Shown here: positions 36,227 to 45,862 of the stretch, in pieces
Position numbering within the stretch: position 1 is the stretch's first letter
Layout of the letters: each line of letters opens with the position of its first letter
Assembly: GCF_017983445.1 (NCBI RefSeq)
Contig: NZ_JAGOBJ010000008.1
Span: 186,001-250,000, forward strand
DNA: 64,000 nucleotides
From: Halomonas sp.
GTDB taxonomy: Bacteria > Pseudomonadota > Gammaproteobacteria > Pseudomonadales > Halomonadaceae
Direction: 5' to 3'
Notes under the pieces: generated by a model
The model's input: only the letters and a program-made list of their open reading frames with translations
Database searches by the model: none
Told to the model about the DNA's origin: nothing
Program-made: the position numbers and the translations under genes

Positions 36227-36241
36227 GCTCTCCTCCTTGCT

Positions 36242-39200
36242 TTATAGCTTGTCGACCCGTACCAGGAACGACTTGAACTCTGGCGTCTGGGTATTGGCGT
36301 CACCCACGGATGGCGTCAACGTATTGGTCAGGTGAGCCCGCTTGGTTTCGCCCAGATAACCCCAGTGAATCGGGATGCCTATCTGATGCACCGTTCGTCC
36401 CGCTACCTGCAACGGACGAATACGCTTGGTCACCACTGCCACCGCTTCGATATGGCCTCGCTTGGAGCTGACGCGGACCCGGTCGCCCTTGGCAATGCCC
36501 AGTTCGTTGGCCAGGGTTTCGCCAATCTCCACGAATTTTTCCGGCTGGGCGATGGCGTTCAAGCGGTTGTGCATCGTCCAGTAGTGGAAATGCTCGGTGA
36601 GACGATAGGTGGTCGCCGCATGCGGAAACTCCTCGAAGGTACCGAAATTGGCCCGATCCTGCTCGAACACCCGTGCCCCTGGATTGTTCTTGGCCAGTGG
36701 GTTATTGGGGTGCATCGGATTATTGGCGATGGGTGTTTCAAACGGTTCGTAGTGTTCCGGGAAAGGCCCCTCGACCATACGGTCACGAGCAAAAAACTGC
36801 CCTCGACCCGTCTGGTTCATGATGAAGGGACCCTGAGCATCTGACGGCGCAGATTCCACAGGGAAGTCGGGAACGTCATTACCCACCCAACGATTGCCGT
36901 TCCACCATACGACTGCCTTGCGCTCAGCCCACGGCGTACCGTCGGGACGCGCGCTTGCTCGGTTGTAGAGTATTCGCCGGTTGGCTGGCCACGACCAGGC
37001 CCAACCCAGCGTCTGGCCGACGCCGTAGGGGTCGGAGTTGTCGCGGCGGATCATCTGGTTGCCTTCATCGGTCCAGCAACCGGCAAAGATCCAGCAACCG
37101 CTCGCCGTGCTGCCGTCGGCACGCAGCATGCCGAAATCCTCGACCTGCTCCCCCGCTCGACAGACAATATTGCGTTGCTCATCAACGACGTCCTCGAGCG
37201 CCCAACCGTTATACTCCCGGGCCAGTTCGTTGGCACTTGGCTCCGCCGGATAGCGATAGGGCCAGCTCAGATTGAGTAGTGCCTCCGAAAAGGCGCCGCC
37301 TTCGTTGCGATACATCTGCTGTATCCGCAAGAAGACGCCCGCCATAATGGCGGTATCGGGAAGCGCTTCGCCCGGCGGCGGTGCCGCTGCCCAGAACCAT
37401 TGTAGCCAGCGTGAGCTGTTGACGATGGAGCCGTCTTCCTCAGCAAACGCGGTGGTCGGCAAGCGGAACACCTCGGTGCCGATCTCGGCGGTGTTCACAT
37501 CGTTGAATTCGCCATGGTTCTTCCAGAACTCGGCGGTTTCGGTTCTCAGTGGGTCAATGACCACCAAGTACTTCAAGCGAGAAAGCGCCGCAGTGGTCTT
37601 GGCTTTATGCGGAAAGGCGGCCAGCGGGTTGAACCCTTGGCAAATGTAGCCGTTGATGTCGCCATGGCTCATCCGCTCGAAGGTATGCAGCACGTCATAC
37701 AGGGTTTCGCTTAGCTTGGGCAACCAGTCAAAGCACCAGTTGTTGGCTTCGGTGGCCGCATCGCCGAACCACGCTTTCATCAGGCTGACATGAAAGCGCT
37801 CGTAATAGCGCCAGTAGGACACTTCACCAGGCAGCAGATCCGGGCGGGAGCGATCCAAGATATAGGCTTCGTAATCCTGCTCATCGGCCTCGGGTAGTGA
37901 CATGTACCCAGGTAGCAAATCCGAGAGCAGTCCAAGATCGGTCAGCCCCTGGATATTGGAGTGGCCGCGCAAGGCATTGACGCCGCCTCCGCGCATGCCC
38001 ATGTTGCCAAGCAACAACTGGAGCATCGCCGCGGTGCGAATGATCTGCGAGCCGATCGAGTGCTGCGTCCACCCCAATGCGTAGAGGATCGTCATGGTCT
38101 TGTCGTTCACGACGGTCGCGGCGACCATGTCCCAGACGTGCTGAAGCTTGTCGCGGGGCGTACCGCACACCGAAGAGACCACATCAGGGGTATAGCGGCT
38201 GAAGTGCACACGCATCAATTGGAACACGCAGCGGGGGTGCGTGAGCGTATCGTCGCGCAGGGCATAGCCTTCGTCGTCGTACTCGTACCGCCAGGTCTCC
38301 TTGTCGTATTCGCCATTCTCGGCGTCATAGCCGGTGAACAGGCCATCCTCGAAGCCGAACTCCTCGCGCACGATGAGGCTCGCGTCGGTATAGGCACGGA
38401 CATACTCATGATGAATCTGATCGGTTTCGATCAAGTAGCTGATAAGACCACCCAGAAAAGCGATATCGGTGCCGGTACGAATTTCCGCGTAGTAGTCTGC
38501 CACCGCTGCCGTGCGGTTGAAGCGGGGATCGACCACTATCAAGCGGGCATCGTTATGCTCCTTGGCTTCCATCACCCAGCGAAAACCAACGGGGTGCGCC
38601 TCGGCGGCATTGCCACCCATGACGAGAATAAGATCAGCGTTGCGGATGTCGACCCAGTGATTGGTCATGGCACCGCGACCGAATGTTGGGGCAAGACCTG
38701 CCACCGTCGGTCCGTGTCAGACGCGTGCCTGGTTGTCGAGTACCACCATGCCAAGACTGCGGACTATCTTCTGTGTCAGGTAAGCCGTTTCGTTGGTCGA
38801 GGCGGACGCCGCCAGCATCCCGGTCGTGGTCCAGTGGTTAACCGTATTGCCTTCATCGTCCTGATCGACAAAGTTGGCATCGCGATCATTCTTCATGTGT
38901 CGGGCGATACGTGTCAGCGCGTCGTCCCAGCTGATGCGTTTCCACTCATCGGTGCCGGGTTCGCGTACCTGAGGATACTTAAGGCGAGATTCACTCTGAA
39001 TGTAGTCGAGGAGCCCCGCACCTTTGGGGCACAGCGAGCCGCGACTGACCGGATGATCCGGGTCGCCCTCGACATGGTAAATGCTATCAATACTGTTGAT
39101 CGCCCCATCGCCGCGGCTATAGAGAAGCACGCCACAGCCCACCGAGCAGTAAGTGCAGTTGCTGCGGGTTATCTTGGCGCCAGTCAGCTTGAACTGGCGG

Positions 39201-39313
39201 ATCGATGCGAGTGCGGGTTCAGGGGCAAAGCCCATCATGGCCATGCTTGAGGTGGCCATACCGACTGCCCCGAGTTTAAAGAACTGTCTTCGCGTAACCT
39301 TCAGCGTCATCAC
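36242..39313 (-). CDS. fdoG: Selenocysteine-containing formate dehydrogenase alpha subunit
   Basis: 1023 residues read through an in-frame TGA at 38717-38719 as selenocysteine (residue 199). The context NQARV-Sec-HGPTVAGLAPTFGRG corresponds to E. coli FdnG/FdoG. A Tat signal (TRRQFFKLGAVGM, twin Arg at 8-9) directs export with cofactors; a [4Fe-4S] motif (CTYCSVGCG) follows, then the Mo-bis-MGD domains. It oxidises formate to CO2, passing electrons to quinone through FdoH and FdoI. Calling the TGA a stop would leave two adjoining open frames that together make one complete family member. Expression depends on selA, selB and selC located in the same module. Confidence 0.96.
38678..38719 (-). 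promoter_or_regulatory. SECIS-like element and Sec UGA codon
   Basis: On the minus strand TGA (38719-38717) is followed after 18 bases by GGTCT (38698-38694), the SelB-binding apical sequence known from E. coli fdhF/fdnG, at the same spacing. GGCA and TGCC flank it as a short stem, and ACCGA/TCGGT can pair outside. It lies within the coding sequence of fdoG. Confidence 0.82.
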
Positions 39314-39458
39314 GGCCTCCTGTCGATTTGTTCTGAATGTCGTAAGTCCCGGAAAATGACATATCCATTAAGCATAGTGAGTCTTTTCTTGTTTGGCGAT
39401 GCGTCGCGGTGTCATTTTGCCAATGAAAAACTTACCTTCAGGATTTGCTGGCAATGGC

Positions 39459-39857
39459 TTAATCGGACGAATCAGACGTACTGGCCTGAGGCTCACCATC
39501 TTCCCGGCGCCCACTGTCATCGGCACCTAGCGGTTCATCCGGAAAAAGCGTCTCTTCTCGCTCAGGTGTCTCAGTTTCGTAGGTGGGATCAGCATCGGAC
39601 TGGGAGGCCGGGGTCTGGAACATGGCATCGCCCCGTGATTGGCCACCACCGGTGGTCTCATCCTCCTGGTCCATATCCGCACCGGTAATGCCGCTTGTGG
39701 TGCCCGCCGTGCCGGTATCTATATTCGGCTTCTCGGGCATTGCGTTGGGAAGTACGCCGCTTTCATTCTGTGGCGCCGCCGGCTCGGCAGCATGGAGCGT
39801 AATCATGGAGCCAGCGCCTAACAGGGCAACAAGGAGGGGGAGCGTGCGTCGTATCAT
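39459..39857 (-). CDS. Secreted acidic low-complexity protein upstream of fdoG
   Basis: 132 residues. A signal peptide (MIRRTLPLLVALLGAGSMITLHAA) is followed by a disordered, Asp/Glu/Ser/Thr-rich chain with no predicted domain. I do not recognise a family. ATG at 39857 has AAGGAG six to seven bases upstream; a longer in-phase frame (to 39953) has no ribosome site. It is on the same strand as, and 145 bases upstream of, fdoG, so it could be the first gene of the formate dehydrogenase transcript. A periplasmic location is predicted. Confidence 0.6.
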   Translation of the reverse strand: MIRRTLPLLVALLGAGSMITLHAAEPAAPQNESGVLPNAMPEKPNIDTGTAGTTSGITGADMDQEDETTGGGQSRGDAMFQTPASQSDADPTYETETPEREETLFPDEPLGADDSGRREDGEPQASTSDSSD

Positions 39858-40062
39858 GCTTGAACTCCTTGAATGGGCTAAGTCAAATGAGTTTAAGGCC
39901 TTTTGGGCTGAGCGCTTCACATTGTCTTCAACATGCTCAAAAAGTCGCTCCATGCTGACGTTGAGTTAAAGGCAACTTTGGCATATCTACTTTCTGTATA
40001 GACAGTAGTGCCGCTTGGCGCAAGCACATGGGTTAAGTAGTGTTCATCCCGCCATCGTTATT

Positions 40063-41973
40063 CTACTTCTTACTTCCACCGGTACTTTTTCTCTTTGTAT
40101 AGCGCTTTCTTGGCTTGCTTGTACGCTTGGCTGGGCTACTTGCTTCGCCCTGAGCCGTTTGCAGGCTCTGCCTGAGTTTGGCAACATCGCTTTGACTAAG
40201 CAGGGCGCGAAGGTCATCCAGCAGCGCCTGCTGAAAAGCGCCTGCATCATCCTGCTGTTCCGAAATGGAGCGCAAGCGCTGTTCCCAAAGGGCTGTGCGT
40301 TCCGGCGTGCTGACCGCGCTTGGCAGGGCGGCGATTAATGCGCTACCCAGTTTGGTGGCACGCAGGGCTTTTTGCTGGCGCACCAGGTAGCCGCGCTGTA
40401 CCAGGGTTTCGATGATACCTGCGCGGGTGGCTTCGGTACCCAAGCCATCGGTGTCCCGCAAGGTTTTGCGAACGTTCGGGTCATCCACATAGCGGCCGAT
40501 ATTCATCATCGCTTTAATAAGGCTTGCGTCAGTAAACGGCTCGGGTGGGCGGGTTTCCTTCTCTTCTACGCCTGCACCGAGCGCTTTGCAGCGTTCATTT
40601 TGGGTAAGCGGTGGCAGCGGCGGCGCTTCTTCTTTCGTGGTGAAGAGCGGTTTCCAGCCAGGGTCGAGGATGCTTTGGCCGCGGGCACGAAAGGCCTCAT
40701 TTAATAGAGTGAACTCGGCTTTGACTTCAAAGGTTCGCAGCGGGCGGTAGAACTGGGCCATCACGTTGCGCACTACCAGCCGGAATACATGGCCTTCCGT
40801 GGCGGAAAGCTGGCTGAAATCCGCGGGCTTACCGGTAGGTGCCAGCGCATGGTGGGCGCCCACCTGCTTGTCGTTCCAGGCTTTGGAGCGTAGCGAAAAA
40901 TCCGCGCCGTTCAGCCACTGCCTGAGCGTATCGTCATTTTGGCAGGCGCCGCTCAAACTACGTTGGGCGAGCGCCAGATGTTCTTCGGGCAGGTAGCGAC
41001 AGTCCGAGCGTGGGTAGGTGATCAGCTTGTACTGCTCATAAAGGCGCTGGCAGATATCCAGCACCATCTGGGCAGAAAGCCCGAAGCGGCGGGCGGCGTC
41101 AACCTGAAGTGCCGAAAGCGAGTAGGGCAGCGGCGGCGCCTGGCGTTTTTCCTGCTGGTCGAGCTTGGTAAGCTGGCCGGTAGCCCCCGGCAATTGGGCC
41201 GCCAGCGCATCGGCAGGCGTGCGGTCAATCAAGCGGCCTTGGTCGTCTAAAGGCTGGTGTTCCTTGGGCGCCCACCAGGCGCGTAACTGGCCTTTTTCAA
41301 CCTGTAAGTCCGCCCAGAGCGGGTAGAACGGGTGAGGCCTGAAATCTCGGATGGCGTTATCGCGACGCACGATCAGCCCGAGTACCGGCGTTTGCACGCG
41401 GCCCACGGAAAGCACGCCATCATGGCCCGCCTGGCGGCCGGTGAGTGTCCAGGCGCGGGTAAGATTAATGCCATATAGCCAGTCAGCGCGCGAGCGGGCT
41501 TGCGCTGCCTGAAAAAGCGGCTGGAATTCTTGGTTGGAGCGCAGTTTGGCGAGCGCGCGACTGACCGCTGGGCGGTTCAAATCGCTGATCAACAGGCGTT
41601 GAACCGGGCCGCGGTACTTCAGGTGCTCGATCACTTCCTGAACCAGCAACTGGCCTTCTCGGTCCGGGTCACCAGCATGAACAACATCAGTGGCCTGCTT
41701 GATTAACTTACGAATCACCGCTAGCTGCCCACGCGCTTTATAACGCGGTGCCAGCTTCCAAGTGCCGGGCACTATGGGCAAACGGTCCAGCCTCCACTGT
41801 TTATCAGCGGGGTCGTAGGCCTCCGGGGGCGCTTGTTCCAGAAGATGGCCCAAACACCAGGTAACAGTCGTGTCGCCGCAAATAATAGCGCCTTCCTGAC
41901 GTTTGGCGCTTGCGGGCAATGCCTCGGCAATCGCCCGAGCAAGGCTGGGTTTTTCGGCGATAATCAAGCGCAT
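40063..41973 (-). CDS. topB: DNA topoisomerase III
   Basis: A 636-residue type IA topoisomerase that decatenates and relaxes single-stranded-gapped DNA. The Toprim domain (MRLIIAEKPSLARAIAEALP and HAGDPDREGQLLVQEV) is N-terminal; the active-site Tyr lies in KLITYPRSDCRYLP. The basic C-terminal tail (SSPAKRTSKPRKRYTKRKSTGG) suits DNA binding. Length agrees with E. coli TopB (653). Appears monocistronic. Confidence 0.95.
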   Translation of the reverse strand: MRLIIAEKPSLARAIAEALPASAKRQEGAIICGDTTVTWCLGHLLEQAPPEAYDPADKQWRLDRLPIVPGTWKLAPRYKARGQLAVIRKLIKQATDVVHAGDPDREGQLLVQEVIEHLKYRGPVQRLLISDLNRPAVSRALAKLRSNQEFQPLFQAAQARSRADWLYGINLTRAWTLTGRQAGHDGVLSVGRVQTPVLGLIVRRDNAIRDFRPHPFYPLWADLQVEKGQLRAWWAPKEHQPLDDQGRLIDRTPADALAAQLPGATGQLTKLDQQEKRQAPPLPYSLSALQVDAARRFGLSAQMVLDICQRLYEQYKLITYPRSDCRYLPEEHLALAQRSLSGACQNDDTLRQWLNGADFSLRSKAWNDKQVGAHHALAPTGKPADFSQLSATEGHVFRLVVRNVMAQFYRPLRTFEVKAEFTLLNEAFRARGQSILDPGWKPLFTTKEEAPPLPPLTQNERCKALGAGVEEKETRPPEPFTDASLIKAMMNIGRYVDDPNVRKTLRDTDGLGTEATRAGIIETLVQRGYLVRQQKALRATKLGSALIAALPSAVSTPERTALWEQRLRSISEQQDDAGAFQQALLDDLRALLSQSDVAKLRQSLQTAQGEASSPAKRTSKPRKRYTKRKSTGGSKK

Positions 41974-42070
41974 GCGTGGGAAGCCTTCAGGTGTGTTTGC
42001 GGTGTCCTATATTAGCAGAGACATGCCGGACACCAGAAGCTACCCGCCCCGGTGGGGCATTTTGCACACC

Positions 42071-42097
42071 AAAAGGCGGCTACCTGAGTAGCCGCCT
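42071..42097 (-). terminator. Rho-independent terminator after porin gene
   Basis: On the minus strand AGGCGGCTAC (42097-42088), loop TCAG, GTAGCCGCCT (42083-42074) then T residues to 42071: a perfect ten-bp stem. It lies about 50 bases past the porin stop and also separates it from topB. Confidence 0.78.
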
Positions 42098-42145
42098 GGG
42101 GCGTGCTTGGTAAGAAGCTTTGTCGGGATATTTTAGTTCAGCGCT

Positions 42146-43186
42146 TTAAAACTTCACTTCGACACCAATACCGTACAGGTCATCACGGGGGCGATCATCA
42201 AGACGTACGCGATCGACATTGTATTCGGCGTAGAGTTTGGCGCGCGGCATCACCTGATAGGAAACTCCGAAGACGTATTCATCTACGCGATTGCCTTCGT
42301 CCGCTAGGTTATCCTGGCCTTTTTCGTTGTTATAGCCTGCCATTAATAGAAAATCGCCTAGTTGATAAGCGCCGGCCAGTTCGTAGAAGTGGGTTGAGAA
42401 TTCCTCGTTATCAGCGGCCTGCATGGATTTATAGCCGTTGATGGCACCCACGTAAAGAGAGTTGTAACGGTAGCCTGCGCCAAACCCCCAGCTGGTCATG
42501 TCACCAAGCATGGCCGTCGCGCCTTGAAATCTTTGGCGTTCGTAAGCGGTCACCAAATCCAGGCCGATATCGGTACTGTAACGAGCGGAAAGGCTGTATT
42601 GGTAGTTGCGGTCGCCATCGGTGGTTTCACGTGTGCGCCGGTCATCCTCAAATACATAGCTCGCGCGAAGGTCCCAGTTGCCGACATCATAGCCAATGGT
42701 CAGCTGGTCATCTTTTTTGCTGGCAAAGGGCTTGATGCCATTAATTTTATTGTCGTTGGCAGAAGAGCCAAACAGCTCAAAAATATCGGTAACGTCAATC
42801 AACTGACTGGTTGAGCTTTTGGTTCGGCCGATTGCCATTTCCAACTGGTCGAGGTAGCGAAAACCCAGCCAGGCATAGCGCACATCAAGGCTATCGGTTT
42901 TAGCATCGTTTTCCTCTTCGGCGTTCATCTGCCACTCTAACTTACCCAGCAGATCTATTTCATCTGAGAAGCGATAGCGAAACTGGGTGCCCAGGCGGGC
43001 TTTACCATCACCACCAAAGTTCAAGCGCTTGGTCTTATCCTGCTTGTCGTATTTAAATGCGCCCGCCTCATACTGCACCTTACCGGTAAGGTCGACTCTA
43101 AGATCGTCTGCTTTATAGACAGTCGCCGCTTGAGCCGTTTGCATAGCAACGATAGAAACGGCGGTAAATACTAATAAATTCTTCAT
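42146..43186 (-). CDS. Outer-membrane porin (general Gram-negative type)
   Basis: 346 residues. Signal peptide (MKNLLVFTAVSIVAMQTAQA), then alternating beta strands with aromatic girdles, and a terminal Phe (GIGVEVKF), as in OmpC/OmpU-type 16-stranded porins. Segments GKVQYEAGAF, FRYRFSDEIDLLGKLEWQM and WGFGAGYRYNSLY support this. It forms a passive diffusion channel; association with the phytase locus suggests it admits phosphorylated substrate or product. The gene is the last of the minus-strand row that starts at 51356, separated from the phytase by 116 bases carrying a perfect palindrome (43229-43250). Confidence 0.85.
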   Translation of the reverse strand: MKNLLVFTAVSIVAMQTAQAATVYKADDLRVDLTGKVQYEAGAFKYDKQDKTKRLNFGGDGKARLGTQFRYRFSDEIDLLGKLEWQMNAEEENDAKTDSLDVRYAWLGFRYLDQLEMAIGRTKSSTSQLIDVTDIFELFGSSANDNKINGIKPFASKKDDQLTIGYDVGNWDLRASYVFEDDRRTRETTDGDRNYQYSLSARYSTDIGLDLVTAYERQRFQGATAMLGDMTSWGFGAGYRYNSLYVGAINGYKSMQAADNEEFSTHFYELAGAYQLGDFLLMAGYNNEKGQDNLADEGNRVDEYVFGVSYQVMPRAKLYAEYNVDRVRLDDRPRDDLYGIGVEVKF

Positions 43187-43228
43187 TTTCCGATCCCTGA
43201 ATCAAGATTAAGGCAGCAAGAACCCGTT

Positions 43229-43250
43229 CCTTTAATTCGATAATTAAAGG
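43229..43250 (-). promoter_or_regulatory. Perfect palindrome upstream of porin gene
   Basis: CCTTTAATT (43229-43237), four-base centre CGAT, AATTAAAGG (43242-43250), 43-64 bases upstream of the porin start. Could be a regulator site or an mRNA hairpin in the phytase-porin gap. Confidence 0.4.
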
Positions 43251-43302
43251 AGCTGAAACGTCAGTAGCGTTTTTTAGTTAATTAAGATTTTATGCTTGAT
43301 GA

Positions 43303-44724
43303 TTAAAAGTGGTTTTTTAACAGTTCAACGTTATCTTCAAGTGTGCTGTTTAAAGCAACGCCACTGTTTTCAAGTTTTTCGGTGTAATAGTCTTTAATGC
43401 TTTCCCAGGAGTAATAAGGGAATGTAGCTGTAGTGATTGGAAAGGCTATTTCCTGCTCATTGCGCAGCATTTTTATCAGGTGATCGCCATTATTTTCGTA
43501 AATAATCCATTGGATATTGGCACCCATAGGCGTTATCTCAGATCCTTTCCATATTTCGGCGACTAGGTCAGGGTTATCTTGGCTTTCATTAGCGCCTGCT
43601 ATATCCAGATAAGAAGAAAGCGGAATAATCGTTTCTGCATGGCCGAAATTGAAGATGCCGCTAAGGTTATTGTCCTGTAATGCATTGTCAGTTGAGACCA
43701 GCAGTTCCTTGACGAGCGGCGCTGCGATGTCTTGCGGAAGGTCGGTGCTGGTTAGCGATGGGCCCTTGGCATAATAGGTTTCCAGTATGTCGAGTTTCTC
43801 GTACCAGGCCAGCTGATCCTGGGTGAAGTATTGACCAAAATCGAAGGTGCCCTCCTGAGTTATGTTGGAGGCAATAATGTAAAGCTGATAAAGGTTATTG
43901 GCGGCATCTTCTGGGCTTCTCAGTTTGACTCTGCCTTTTTCATCTTCAAAAGCGAGTGTGCCGTCAGACAACGCTTCGTAGAGCTCCTCGCCAATAAACT
44001 GGCTCATGATGGTTTGGGCGAATTCAGCTGTTTGGGGCTGCTGATCCAGATATGCTTCCAGGACTTCTTGCCATTCACCGCCACTTTTATAGGCTTTGTA
44101 CTGAGTGGCCAGATCGTAGGGCCGAAGATACGGATCGCTGCCTTTTGCATACTGCTCGGCGGTAATCGGGGGCGTCTGCTCGCCCAGCGCTACTTTAAGC
44201 CCTTCAAGGAAATGGTCGCGGCTTTGCGGCGCACGGTCTTTATAAGTGGCATGTGCCTCAATAGGGCGTCCGCTTTCAAATACGTCGGCAAACTGCTTAC
44301 CCATGCGTTGGCCAATAGCATTAAGCTCTTCACCGCCTGATAAAGACAGCTCACCGTAAACATCTTTCTCCACTTCCATAAGGCGCGCTATTTGCTGCTG
44401 TAACGCTTGGCCAGCATCTGTTAGCTGCTGCTCTTGTTCAGCCAACGCCAGTAGCTCGTTAAGCGTTTTGTCATACTTTGCGCTGGAAAGATGGCGCGAG
44501 CCATGTCGTCCCACGTAATTGATAAATACCGGCTGATAGCCTTCAGGGGCGGGCGTATAGCGGGTGGCGACATAGGGATAGGGTGACTTTGTACTGAGGT
44601 GCGCATCAATAGCGGCGTCAGGATTAACTTCAGGAGTGTTCTCTGCCAATGCGTTAGAGGATAACAGCCAGGCCGTAGCGGCCAGGGCGGTAAGGCATAG
44701 GGAGCGTGGAGCGAAGGCTTGCAT
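43303..44724 (-). CDS. Secreted histidine acid phosphatase (MINPP/phytase type)
   Basis: 473 residues. Signal peptide (about 1-27, ending SNALA). Catalytic motif GRHGSR with His74 and the distal HAE (His362-Ala-Glu) mark histidine acid phosphatases; the serine after RHG and the general layout resemble multiple-inositol-polyphosphate phosphatase (MINPP) rather than AppA (RHGXRXP). It would dephosphorylate phytate or related organophosphates in the periplasm. It lies downstream of a LacI gene and ABC importer and upstream of a porin; a palindrome with GCAC-N4-GTGC core lies 61-76 bases upstream. Substrate is inferred from motif and context. Confidence 0.83.
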   Translation of the reverse strand: MQAFAPRSLCLTALAATAWLLSSNALAENTPEVNPDAAIDAHLSTKSPYPYVATRYTPAPEGYQPVFINYVGRHGSRHLSSAKYDKTLNELLALAEQEQQLTDAGQALQQQIARLMEVEKDVYGELSLSGGEELNAIGQRMGKQFADVFESGRPIEAHATYKDRAPQSRDHFLEGLKVALGEQTPPITAEQYAKGSDPYLRPYDLATQYKAYKSGGEWQEVLEAYLDQQPQTAEFAQTIMSQFIGEELYEALSDGTLAFEDEKGRVKLRSPEDAANNLYQLYIIASNITQEGTFDFGQYFTQDQLAWYEKLDILETYYAKGPSLTSTDLPQDIAAPLVKELLVSTDNALQDNNLSGIFNFGHAETIIPLSSYLDIAGANESQDNPDLVAEIWKGSEITPMGANIQWIIYENNGDHLIKMLRNEQEIAFPITTATFPYYSWESIKDYYTEKLENSGVALNSTLEDNVELLKNHF

Positions 44725-44784
44725 GGTTTAGCGTTTCCTTTCTCGGTCATAGGGACATGCCGTTAGCGCAACATGTCAGGTTTT

Positions 44785-44800
44785 GGGCACAGGGGTGCCC
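44785..44800 (-). promoter_or_regulatory. GCAC-N4-GTGC palindrome upstream of phytase gene
   Basis: GGGCACAGGGGTGCCC: arms GGGCAC and GTGCCC around AGGG, about 61 bases upstream of the phytase start. It shares the GCAC-N4-GTGC core with the site at 51445-51462. Adjacent bases on the transcribed strand are A's, not T's, so a terminator is less likely. Confidence 0.4.
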
Positions 44801-44860
44801 CGTCGCCATGAAATAAGGCGAATTAAAATGATTACTTGGCTGTTTTAGCGGGAGTAGCCG

Positions 44861-45862
44861 CTAGCCGGGGCGAATGGTGCTACGCCATACGGGCCTGGCA
44901 GGTAGCTGGATGATCTGGCTGATATCATTTTCATCCGCCAGCTGCTTAGCGATGCAGGCAGCAATTTCCTCAACCGGGTGATGAAAGGTAGTCAGGTCAT
45001 AGCTTTGCCAGCTGGCTTGCTCGATATTATCGAAGCCCATCACGCAGAGGTCTTGAGGAATATCGAGCTTGAATGTTTGACGGGCCGTATCTAAAAATCC
45101 GCACGCCAGCAGGTCGGTGGTACAGAGCACGGCATCCGGCCGCTGCGAGCGGGCCAGTAACTGCCGGGCGGCTTCCTGCCCCGTGGCGTAGTGGGTAGGA
45201 CCTGCCCGCACAATAGAGATGGGCAAGCCCGCCTCATTGACTGCCTGGCTAAAGGCTTGCTCACGTGCGACAAGGCTTGGGGTGCAGGCAGTGGATGTTA
45301 CTAACCCAAAAGAGCGGCACCCCGCTCGATAAAACAGATCAAAGGCTTCCTGCATCGCCGCTTCATGATCAAGCGTAATATGCACTGGACCGGTAAACTC
45401 CTGGCCTCGGTTAACCAGCACCACGCGCAGCCCGCTTTGGATACAGGTTTGAACCAGCGATTCAGCTGGAGCGCCTGACAGAACCACGATAGCGCTTGCC
45501 CGGTATTTCAGCGCCTGATGTAAAGCGCTTTCTACAGCTTCTTCCTCGCCTGAGGTGTTAATCAGCATGACCGCACGGCCCAACGCCTGGATATGACGAC
45601 TAACGGCCTCCAGCAGGCTGGATAAAAACGGCGATGATAGGTGATCACCCACCAGGCACACCGGGCGTGAACTCTCCTGGGAAAGACCACGGGCCAAGTG
45701 GTTGACGTGATAATTAAGCTCTTTGGCTGCCGCAAGCACCTTTTGGCGCGTTTCCTCGGAAACGCTGGCGCCGTCGGTGAAAGTGCGCGACACGGCGGAA
45801 CGTGACACACCGGCCAAACGGGCTACTTCTTCCGCACTAGCAAACTTGCGTGAGCTGCTCAT
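44861..45862 (-). CDS. LacI-family transcriptional regulator
   Basis: 333 residues. N-terminal HTH (ASAEEVARLAGVSRSAVSRTFTDGASVSEETRQKVLAAAKELNY) with the hinge helix, then a periplasmic-binding-like effector domain (about 62-330). The start overlaps by 26 bases the end of the CX5R phosphatase gene, placing it inside the ABC-importer operon, which it presumably controls together with the phytase. The effector could be an inositol, inositol phosphate or another sugar phosphate. Confidence 0.88.
   Translation of the reverse strand: MSSSRKFASAEEVARLAGVSRSAVSRTFTDGASVSEETRQKVLAAAKELNYHVNHLARGLSQESSRPVCLVGDHLSSPFLSSLLEAVSRHIQALGRAVMLINTSGEEEAVESALHQALKYRASAIVVLSGAPAESLVQTCIQSGLRVVLVNRGQEFTGPVHITLDHEAAMQEAFDLFYRAGCRSFGLVTSTACTPSLVAREQAFSQAVNEAGLPISIVRAGPTHYATGQEAARQLLARSQRPDAVLCTTDLLACGFLDTARQTFKLDIPQDLCVMGFDNIEQASWQSYDLTTFHHPVEEIAACIAKQLADENDISQIIQLPARPVWRSTIRPG

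Noticed and set aside
37961-39250. 429-codon antisense frame within fdoG
   Set aside because: It lies opposite a conserved enzyme and has no family features.
36242-39313. Frameshift or nonsense mutation in formate dehydrogenase alpha gene
   Set aside because: The TGA sits exactly at the Sec position, has a SECIS-like hairpin, and the Sec genes lie alongside.
44785-44800. Terminator of the lacI gene
   Set aside because: The hairpin is followed by A residues rather than T on the transcribed strand and resembles the operator at 51445.
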